Both the position numbers and the translations under genes were made by a program. Below, piece by piece: positions 45,898-52,452 of a stretch of 52,452 bases of DNA. Source of the stretch: Sphingobacteriia bacterium (GTDB lineage Bacteria; Bacteroidota; Bacteroidia; NS11-12g; UBA9320); NCBI GenBank assembly GCA_008080835.1, contig VMDK01000028.1, positions 1-52,452 of the forward strand, written 5' to 3'. Under the pieces are notes generated by a model, which did no database searches, had not been told where the DNA came from, and was given only the letters and a program-made list of their open reading frames with translations. Position 1 is the stretch's first letter. Each line of letters opens with the position of its first letter.

Positions 45898-48207
45898 ATG
45901 CTGAAACGGGTTTCCATATCGTTGCTCATTGCACTGAGCAGCTCGGGCGTCTTCGCTCAGGGCTGGGTGAACAACGGCGCCAATGTGGTGCTCACGGATT
46001 CCGTACATGTGGTTGTGACCACGGCAAATGGACACTACCTCAGCAAGAACAGCGGTCTGATCCGTTCCAAACGTGAAAGCTATTTCCACATCCGTGGTAA
46101 CTGGATCAACAATGGTGGAAACGAAGCTATTGCAAGTAATAACGGAACTGTCATCCTGGATGGAGCAATACAACAGATCCTAGGTTCTAGTTCCAGCTCA
46201 TTCAATAATCTTTTACTCACCGGTACAGGTGACAAATACCTTGGCATTGAGACACTCGTGGGGGGTGGACAGCTCGGCTTCAAATCCGGTCAATTGGATC
46301 TCACCAACAAGCGACTCTACCTGAATACAAACACGCTGATCGTCAACAATGAAAAGAACGACGCCATTCAGCGTGCTAACGGTATCATAGTCGGTGAGAC
46401 GAACCCAATTGTAGGGTATAGTTTCGTGCAATGGAATTTCCGTGATCAACCGTTTGGTAATCAGTACGAGATCCCATTCGGAAGCATAGACGATATCTAC
46501 ATACCATTCCTGTTCAACATAGATCAGGATGGGGTATCTAGTTTGGACAGTGGTCATTTGAAAGTAGCCATGTATCCGACCAACCCTCTGGTGGCGTTGA
46601 ACAACAGACCGTTACCGGCAGGTGTTACGAATCTGGACAATGAATATGGGATCGAGAATGACATCAAGAGTCTGGACCGTTTCTATGTGGTTCGCTCGGG
46701 TGGATTTGGGTTCCAGCCTCAATTGAGTTTGATCTTCCCATACATCGATCGCGAGTGGGACCAACTTGCAGGATCACTCAACGATATCGTGGAAGACGAT
46801 CTGGTAGCCGTTCGATATAACAGTGGGAATAACCAATGGAGCTATGATGGTTCGGGTAATGCCGATGCCGGTAACAACAATGTGAATTCTTCTGCAGGGA
46901 GCTCGTTTGCGGGCAATTGGGTCCTGTATAATATTTCTCCTTGCCCTGTCGCTTCGCTTGAATTTGACGAAGTATGCTTTGGCGAGCAAATGGAATTCAG
47001 GAACACATCTACCATTAATAGAGGCTCGATCACAGAAGTTGACTGGGATCTTGGTGGAGTAGCATACTCCGGCCAGGATACGGTGCAGCATTTGTTCCCA
47101 ACAGATGGCACTCAAAATGTTCGACTCATAGTTACATCCGATCGCGGATGCAAGGATACCGTGATCACAACGATTGAAGTTCATCCACTACCGATAATAG
47201 ACTTCGGTTACACGGATACCTGTCTTGGAATGCCAACGATCTTCACCAGTAGAAGTACCACGAGAACAGGTACGCCAATGCTCCATCAGTGGAAATCGCC
47301 GGGTATGACGCCCGGAAGCGGGTCGCAGTTCGCGCATGTATTCCCGGCAATAGGGATGTTTACAATGACCCACATCAGTACGAACTCATGGGGTTGTGTG
47401 GACAGTGCAAGCAAAGACTTTAATGTACGTGAGACGCCACCTGTAGAGTTCTATACGCGAGAGATATGTGAAGGAGAGATCGTGGATTTCGTCGACGAAA
47501 CGGGAGGAGCTTCTGCATTGCGCAGCTGGACCTGGAAGGTTGGAGACGAAGTGATATCATACAGTGATAGTACCAGTCGAAGATTCAGTTTCGCGGGAAC
47601 GTACCCGATCACCTTGATCGTTGAGAACGAGTATGGTTGCATCGACTCTTTCGTTCAACCACAGTTGGTGAAACCTAAAGCGATCGCCGATTTTACGTTC
47701 TGGCCTGACAGGGTGCTGATCAGTGACCCAATAGTTCGATTCTTCGACAACAGTACCAATACCAATATTTACGATTGGGACTTCGGGGATGGTGTAGGTA
47801 GATCCAACCTGATGAATCCTGAGTATACGTATGCCGATACGGGAGCTTATTCAATATTGCTGATCGCCGATAATGACGGACAATGTCCGGATACCGTTCG
47901 CAAGACCATAGTGATCGGTCCGGATCTTAAGATATTCATACCCAACGCCTTTACGCCGCAAGGGCTGGATAATCTGAATGAAACATTTAAGCCGTCCGGG
48001 GTTCTTCAGGGCATGCGCGACTTCCACATGCAGATCTATAACCGCTGGGGTGAAATGCTCTTCGAGAGTTTCAGTATCGACAATCCGTGGGATGGAACCT
48101 ATCGTGGTGTGGAAGTTGAAATGGGCAACTATCTCTACTTGATACGTGTTGTGGATCACCAGCGCAACGAGCACTTCTTCAAAGGGATGGTCATGCTCCT
48201 TCGATAA
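45898..48207 (+). CDS. Surface protein with PKD domains and CHU_C (T9SS type-B) C-terminus
   Basis: 769 residues. Signal peptide MLKRVSISLLIALSSSGVFAQ; an N-terminal beta-rich region (residues about 22-340, LSKNSGLIRSKRESYFHIRGNW... resembling beta-helix turns); three or four PKD-like domains (VDWDLGGVAYSGQD, YDWDFGDGVGRSN); then the gliding-motility C-terminal domain FIPNAFTPQGLDNLNETFKP ... IYNRWGEMLFES ... WDGTYRGVEVEMGNYLYLI, the CHU_C pattern used as a type-B T9SS signal. It would be exported by T9SS and held on the surface. Only 3 nt after the fibre gene, so they are almost surely one operon and may act together. Confidence 0.93.
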   Translation: MLKRVSISLLIALSSSGVFAQGWVNNGANVVLTDSVHVVVTTANGHYLSKNSGLIRSKRESYFHIRGNWINNGGNEAIASNNGTVILDGAIQQILGSSSSSFNNLLLTGTGDKYLGIETLVGGGQLGFKSGQLDLTNKRLYLNTNTLIVNNEKNDAIQRANGIIVGETNPIVGYSFVQWNFRDQPFGNQYEIPFGSIDDIYIPFLFNIDQDGVSSLDSGHLKVAMYPTNPLVALNNRPLPAGVTNLDNEYGIENDIKSLDRFYVVRSGGFGFQPQLSLIFPYIDREWDQLAGSLNDIVEDDLVAVRYNSGNNQWSYDGSGNADAGNNNVNSSAGSSFAGNWVLYNISPCPVASLEFDEVCFGEQMEFRNTSTINRGSITEVDWDLGGVAYSGQDTVQHLFPTDGTQNVRLIVTSDRGCKDTVITTIEVHPLPIIDFGYTDTCLGMPTIFTSRSTTRTGTPMLHQWKSPGMTPGSGSQFAHVFPAIGMFTMTHISTNSWGCVDSASKDFNVRETPPVEFYTREICEGEIVDFVDETGGASALRSWTWKVGDEVISYSDSTSRRFSFAGTYPITLIVENEYGCIDSFVQPQLVKPKAIADFTFWPDRVLISDPIVRFFDNSTNTNIYDWDFGDGVGRSNLMNPEYTYADTGAYSILLIADNDGQCPDTVRKTIVIGPDLKIFIPNAFTPQGLDNLNETFKPSGVLQGMRDFHMQIYNRWGEMLFESFSIDNPWDGTYRGVEVEMGNYLYLIRVVDHQRNEHFFKGMVMLLR

Positions 48208-48272
48208 GGGAGCTTCCGCTTAAATTCTTCTTCAATTTTCGTTATCCTTGAAAGGAAAAAGGATATTCGTTG

Positions 48273-50270
48273 ATGTCGTCTCCAAAACGAAAGAAGGGTA
48301 AGAAGCCAATAAAGAAATCGCGTCCTCCACAGACGCAGAAAGTATCTCAGAAACAATCCTCCGGATTTTCACTTCAGAAATATCCCGGAATAGTGATTGC
48401 GATTCTTTCCTTTCTGTTGTACGTCAACACCCTTAACCATCAATTTGCCTTTGATGACGCCATTGTCATAACCGGGAACAGTTTGACTCAGAAGGGTACA
48501 TCGGGTATTCCGGATCTGGTAACAAAGGACTTCTTTGTCGGGATATACGGAGAACATGGAATGGAGCTTACTGGTGGAAGGTATCGTCCCCTTAGCTTAG
48601 TGATGTTCGCCATCGAAATGGAGCTTTTCGGAGAGAAGAAAATCTCGAAATCCGGCAAACCGGTGTTGAGCGCAGATCGCGAACAACTTTACAGTTATAA
48701 CCCCTTCATTGGTCACTTGGTCAACTTGATATTCTACGCACTCAGCGTCTATTTACTGTTTGTGCTTTTAGGCAAATGGTTTCCCAAGCAACCCATGGTC
48801 GCATGGATCGGGGCACTCCTATTCGCTCTCCATCCCATACACACGGAAGTCGTTGCAAACATCAAAAGTCGCGACGAGATCATGGCTCTTTTCTTCTTGA
48901 TCTGTACCTTTTTGCAGATTGATAAAATCGTTCATAATCAGTCAGTTAAGAGTAGCACTCTTGCGGGAGTGTTCTTCTTTCTTGCTGCGATGAGTAAGGA
49001 AAATGCATTCACCTTTATTGTGTTTGTTCCGCTTTTGATCGCAGTGATCTACAAAAAGAGTTGGAAAGACAGTTTCAAAGGTTCTTTGCCGATCTGGATA
49101 GGTGGAATTATCTATTTGGTTTTGAGGACAAGCATGGTTGGGCTCCCTAGCACTGTAGAAACGAATCCATCTATTCTTGAAAACCCATTTGTGGATACGG
49201 ACCCTCTGACCAAGTTCGGAACCATATTCGTAGTTCTTCTTAGGTATGTGATCTTGCTCTTCGTTCCACACACAATGAGCTCAGATTACAGTTACCCGCA
49301 GATCGAGTATGTTGGCTTTGGTGATATAGAGGCATTAGCCGGTTTGGCGATCTATTTAGGAATGGGTGCTTTGTTGATCTATGGAGTGCTCAAGAAGCAG
49401 ACGTATACGTTGTTTCTGGCAGCCTATCTATTGCCGTTGAGTGTAGCCAGCAACATCGTGTTCAATATTGGAGCACCGATGGGAGAGCGCTTTGTGTATA
49501 TGTCGAGCTTTGGATTCGCCACTGGCATTGCTTGGATCATTGCGACCAAGCTGAAAGTTCCAACGTGGAAAGCACTCGAGAGCAATAAAGGGTTGCTTGT
49601 TGCATTGATCGTCTGTGGGGTATTTTACAGCTACAAGACAGTCGGACGCAACGTCGACTGGTACGACAATGAGACCTTATTCACGGCTGATATCGAGAAT
49701 AGTCCAAACAGTGCCAAGATGAATTATTATTTCGCCAACACATTTCTCAAGAAACAAATGGCGGATGAAAAACACACCGATGCAAAGGAATGGTTGGCCC
49801 TTGCAGAAAAGCATTTCACCAAGGCAGTGGAGCTTTATCCCAAATTCGGCCTGGGATGGTATAATTTGGGTTTGGTGAAAGTGCAAAAAGGAGAGGGACA
49901 AGAGGCGCTTCCGTATGCGAAGAGGGCCCTGGAAATTGAACCAGATAATGCAAAAGCAATGGCTCTGTTGGGTCAGATCTATGGTCGTTTCCTCATGCAG
50001 CCGAAGAACGGTATCGCACCTTTGCGCACAGCCATAGAAAAGTTTGGGAATCGAGACCCGGGTGTGGTGCAAAATTTAGCGATCTGCTATGCCATGACCC
50101 AGCAAAATGACAGTGCCGCATACTACTTTGAGTTGGCTTTGAAGAATGACCCGAACAATGTGAAAGTGCTTCAAAATCTGGGAGGACTTATGTTGCAAGC
50201 GGGTCGACAGGAAAAGGCACAAGAATACTTCAGTAGAGCTCAGGCGCTGAGCGGAAATCAAGGACAATGA
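48273..50270 (+). CDS. GT-C-fold glycosyltransferase-like membrane protein with TPR tail (TMTC-like), copy 1
   Basis: 665 residues from ATG 48273 (the track's TTG 48270 is one codon earlier). Basic cytoplasmic start (PKRKKGKKPIKKS), TM1, then the acidic motif FAFDDAIVITGN at about residue 56, placed as in GT-C enzymes, then GGRYRPLSLVMFAIE and HPIHTEVVANIKSRDEI, about ten or more transmembrane helices, and a C-terminal TPR region from about residue 500 (LGWYNLGLVKVQKGEGQEALPYAKRALEIEPDNAKA). The layout matches eukaryotic TMTC O-mannosyltransferases. Likely uses a lipid-linked sugar on the periplasmic side. Its ATGA overlap with copy 2 implies co-translation. Confidence 0.85.
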   Translation: MSSPKRKKGKKPIKKSRPPQTQKVSQKQSSGFSLQKYPGIVIAILSFLLYVNTLNHQFAFDDAIVITGNSLTQKGTSGIPDLVTKDFFVGIYGEHGMELTGGRYRPLSLVMFAIEMELFGEKKISKSGKPVLSADREQLYSYNPFIGHLVNLIFYALSVYLLFVLLGKWFPKQPMVAWIGALLFALHPIHTEVVANIKSRDEIMALFFLICTFLQIDKIVHNQSVKSSTLAGVFFFLAAMSKENAFTFIVFVPLLIAVIYKKSWKDSFKGSLPIWIGGIIYLVLRTSMVGLPSTVETNPSILENPFVDTDPLTKFGTIFVVLLRYVILLFVPHTMSSDYSYPQIEYVGFGDIEALAGLAIYLGMGALLIYGVLKKQTYTLFLAAYLLPLSVASNIVFNIGAPMGERFVYMSSFGFATGIAWIIATKLKVPTWKALESNKGLLVALIVCGVFYSYKTVGRNVDWYDNETLFTADIENSPNSAKMNYYFANTFLKKQMADEKHTDAKEWLALAEKHFTKAVELYPKFGLGWYNLGLVKVQKGEGQEALPYAKRALEIEPDNAKAMALLGQIYGRFLMQPKNGIAPLRTAIEKFGNRDPGVVQNLAICYAMTQQNDSAAYYFELALKNDPNNVKVLQNLGGLMLQAGRQEKAQEYFSRAQALSGNQGQ

Positions 50271-52240
50271 GCAAGAAGACGAACAAAACGAAGAAGCGAA
50301 ACAAGGGGAGCCATAACCCAAGGCCAAAAGTCGTTTCATTCAACTGGAAACCGGCCCTTCTGGTGAGTCTGATAGCCTTTATCCTCTACGGAAATACCCT
50401 ACAGCACGAATTTGCATTCGACGATGCCATAGTGATCACGGAGAACAAATTCACCCAAAAGGGATTTGCGGGGATCAGTGAACTGGCGACGAGTGATTTC
50501 TTCAAGGGCACCTTCGACGAAAAAGGAGATGAGCTGTCCGGCGGGCGATACCGGCCTTTGTCACTTGTGATGTTCGCTGCAGAGGCTCAACTTTTCGGCG
50601 AGCCTCAAAAAGAGGCCAATGGCCAGATCCGGAGAAATGATGACGGCGACATACTGTATGACTACCCGGCACAGTTCGGACATTGGGTGAATGTGTTGTT
50701 CTATGCACTCTGTTGCTACTTGTTGTATTATCTGCTCTTCCTGTGGTTTGGTCAGAGAAAAGAATTAGTAGCAGTCCCATTCGTAGCGGCTTTATTGTTT
50801 GCGGTTCACCCCGTGCACTCGGAAGTAGTGGCAAACATTAAGAGTAGGGATGAGATCCTGTCATTGTTTTTCCTACTTGGAACATTGATCTTTTGGCACA
50901 GATGGCTGAAAGATCAGTCGAATAAAAAAACCTTATGGTTTGGACTAGGTGCATTCCTTTTGAGCTTATTGGCAAAGGAGACCCCGTTCACATACATTGC
51001 CATCTTCCCGTTGATCGACTGGGTCGTATACAAAACCCCACAAAAGGATTTGATCAAGCGATCCTGGCCTCTGTGGCTGGTGGCCATTGGCTATCTGGTG
51101 TTGCGCACATCAATGGTCGGCCTGCCTAAGCCCGCAGTAAATACGACCGGAATACTGGATAACCCTTTTGCCACTTCGGACATGGCCGAGAAGCTGGCGA
51201 CCATCAGTCTGATCTGCTGGCGCTATGTGATGTTGTTGGTGGCACCCATCACCATGCGCTGTGACTATTCATTTGAGCATGTCCCGTTTGCTACTTTCGG
51301 TCATCCGGAGGCCCTTATGGGGGTCTTGCTGTACGGAAGTATGATCGTTGCGGCAATCGTATTGTTGAAGAAGCGGAGCATCTATTCGCTCGTCATTGTG
51401 ATGTTCCTGTTTCCACTCTCGGTGGTGACCAACCTGTTCTTCAATATCGGAGCTACGATGGGAGAGCGGTTCTTGTTCGTGCCTTCACTGGCATTTGCGT
51501 TGTTGGTGGCGCTACTGCTTGTTAAATACATGAAATTGAACAGCTTGAAAGTTCAGGCGAATGCTGGTTGGGCGGTTTTGATACTATATGGAATGTTCTT
51601 CTCCTACAAGACCTTTGCCCGCAACCCGGATTGGAAGAACAACGATACCTTGTTCACCAAGGATGTGGAGACCACACCAAAGAGTGCCAAGATGCAGAAT
51701 TATCAGGCACGTATTCTATTCGAGGATTGGCGGGAAGGAAACCGTCAGGCCGAGGATAGGCCTCTGCTCGAACAGGCAAAGTATCACTACGACCGGAGCG
51801 TGCAGATCTACAAAGACTATTTGATGTCGTACTACGACTTGGGCATGGTGAACCTTTACCTGGGTAACAAGGACGAATCCCTGGCAGCCTTGCACAACGC
51901 GTTGAAGTTGAACTACCAGCACGGACCGAGTCATGAGTTACTAGGGCAGGTGCATTACCGCATGACCAAGGATTACAATAAAGCGGCCTTCCACCTTCGC
52001 TATGCCGTGGAGAGGCTCGATCGCAAGCGCGCGACAGCGGGGCGGGACCGGGGAGTGGACTACGCCACTGCAGGCAAGGGCGACAGCGCTGTTATGTACT
52101 TACAGCAGTCGTTGGACATGGATCCGAACAACCTGATGACCTTGAAGAACACCTCAGTGATCTTGCGCCAGTTGGGTCGACCTCGGGAAGCAGACGAGTA
52201 TGCCCGTCGTGCTGCGGCATTGGAGGCGAAACAGCCTTGA
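50267..52240 (+). CDS. GT-C-fold glycosyltransferase-like membrane protein with TPR tail (TMTC-like), copy 2
   Basis: 657 residues, a paralogue of the upstream gene over its whole length: basic start (KKTNKTKKRNKGSHN), FAFDDAIVITEN, GGRYRPLSLVMFAAE, HPVHSEVVANIKSRDEI, LRTSMVGLPK, and C-terminal TPRs. It differs in the TPR part (extra acidic/basic residues, RKRATAGRDRGVDYATAGKG insertion). The tandem copy keeps all acidic and His residues in the N-terminal loops, so both are probably active. Two enzymes may divide labour between sugars or between acceptor proteins, as paralogous TMTCs do. Near the genes for two secreted surface proteins. Confidence 0.85.
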   Translation: MSKKTNKTKKRNKGSHNPRPKVVSFNWKPALLVSLIAFILYGNTLQHEFAFDDAIVITENKFTQKGFAGISELATSDFFKGTFDEKGDELSGGRYRPLSLVMFAAEAQLFGEPQKEANGQIRRNDDGDILYDYPAQFGHWVNVLFYALCCYLLYYLLFLWFGQRKELVAVPFVAALLFAVHPVHSEVVANIKSRDEILSLFFLLGTLIFWHRWLKDQSNKKTLWFGLGAFLLSLLAKETPFTYIAIFPLIDWVVYKTPQKDLIKRSWPLWLVAIGYLVLRTSMVGLPKPAVNTTGILDNPFATSDMAEKLATISLICWRYVMLLVAPITMRCDYSFEHVPFATFGHPEALMGVLLYGSMIVAAIVLLKKRSIYSLVIVMFLFPLSVVTNLFFNIGATMGERFLFVPSLAFALLVALLLVKYMKLNSLKVQANAGWAVLILYGMFFSYKTFARNPDWKNNDTLFTKDVETTPKSAKMQNYQARILFEDWREGNRQAEDRPLLEQAKYHYDRSVQIYKDYLMSYYDLGMVNLYLGNKDESLAALHNALKLNYQHGPSHELLGQVHYRMTKDYNKAAFHLRYAVERLDRKRATAGRDRGVDYATAGKGDSAVMYLQQSLDMDPNNLMTLKNTSVILRQLGRPREADEYARRAAALEAKQP

Positions 52241-52283
52241 TTTTTTTGCGAAATTATTTTGGATTTGTGTTTGCCAATTAATT

Positions 52284-52291
52284 TATATTTG
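52284..52291 (+). promoter_or_regulatory. tRNA-Asp -7 element TATATTTG
   Basis: Exact TAnnTTTG match, about 61 nt upstream of the tRNA 5' end. Candidate TTG at 52265-52267 (16 nt) or 52259-52261 (22 nt). Confidence 0.5.
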
Positions 52292-52303
52292 CAGCCCATC
52301 AAA

Positions 52304-52347
52304 GGAGGTTATGCCCTCCGGAGGAAGGGGCCTGAAAGGATTTCAGG
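52304..52347 (+). other. Two-hairpin leader before tRNA-Asp
   Basis: GGAGG (52304) pairs with CCTCC (52315), which can alternatively pair with the next GGAGG in the palindrome CCTCCGGAGG (52315-52324). A second hairpin CCTGAAA-GGA-TTTCAGG (52331-52347) follows, 5 nt before the tRNA. Function unknown; it may guide 5' processing. Confidence 0.4.
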
Positions 52348-52352
52348 AAAAC

Positions 52353-52426
52353 GGTCTGGTAGTTCAGTTGGTTAGAATACCTGCCTGTCACGCAGGGGGC
52401 CGCGGGTTCGAGTCCCGTCCAGACCG
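52353..52426 (+). tRNA. tRNA-Asp (anticodon GTC)
   Basis: 74 nt including the discriminator G. Acceptor stem GGTCTGG/CCAGACC pairs fully, the D-arm is GTTC..GAAT, the anticodon arm CCTGC-CTGTCAC-GCAGG holds anticodon GTC, and the T-arm is GCGGG-TTCGAGT-CCCGT. The CCA end is not encoded. Delivers aspartate to GAC and GAU codons. It begins after a structured leader and may be the first of a tRNA group continuing past the window edge. Confidence 0.97.
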
Positions 52427-52452
52427 CTTTGATTATCAATCACTTAAGCCTC

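Overview
The window comes from a Bacteroidota chromosome, most likely a marine flavobacterium of the Cryomorphaceae/Schleiferiaceae type. The evidence is the set of secreted proteins with type IX secretion (T9SS) C-terminal domains (two 'YPNP/YPVP' type-A tails and one gliding-motility CHU_C type-B tail), several PKD-repeat proteins, promoters with the Bacteroidota -7 element TAnnTTTG, few Shine-Dalgarno sequences, and a fused 2-oxoacid dehydrogenase E1. No integrase, transposase, phage structural gene or CRISPR array is visible.

Layout. 1-5.1 kb: 3' part of a cyclic-nucleotide-gated K+ channel with an in-frame stop, a small membrane protein, a bestrophin-like channel, a secreted S9 peptidase and a convergent coiled-coil/HTH regulator. 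5.1-5.65 kb: a long AT-rich divergent intergenic region with a CRP-type palindrome. 5.65-11 kb: accA, wbqC-like, folK, a small membrane protein, gtrA-like, a lipoprotein and guaB. 11-14.5 kb: a T9SS metzincin and dusB. 14.5-18.3 kb: CPBP protease, cdsA, glutamate dehydrogenase and psd. 18.3-21.2 kb: a Lys/Cys-rich secreted peptide, a DksA-type zinc-finger protein, a SprT-like protein, a C1 peptidase and an mscL interrupted by an in-frame TAA. 21.3-26.2 kb: a TPR adenylate cyclase and the three-gene pnt transhydrogenase operon. 26.2-29.3 kb: an eight-PKD T9SS protein with a frameshift at its signal peptide, and a DUF962/Mpo1-like protein. 29.3-37.8 kb: M16 peptidase, photolyase, fused E1, methyltransferase and thiamine pyrophosphokinase. 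37.9-42.4 kb: a large lipoprotein, a DUF5723-like protein and glyA. 42.6-52.2 kb: a surface block comprising a tail-fibre/YadA/S74 protein, a PKD-CHU_C protein and two tandem GT-C/TPR (TMTC-like) membrane proteins. 52.35 kb: tRNA-Asp.

Three threads stand out. (1) Three genes (K+ channel, mscL, eight-PKD protein) each carry one lesion in otherwise intact coding sequence, so they are either recent inactivations or sequence errors. (2) A class III adenylate cyclase, a cyclic-nucleotide-binding channel and a perfect TGTGA-N6-TCACA site lie in one window, pointing to cAMP signalling. (3) The 42.6-52.2 kb block combines a repeat-built surface fibre rich in Bacteroidota O-glycosylation sequons with two membrane glycosyltransferase-like genes. 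This is the best candidate here for an undescribed functional unit, but the link is inference.
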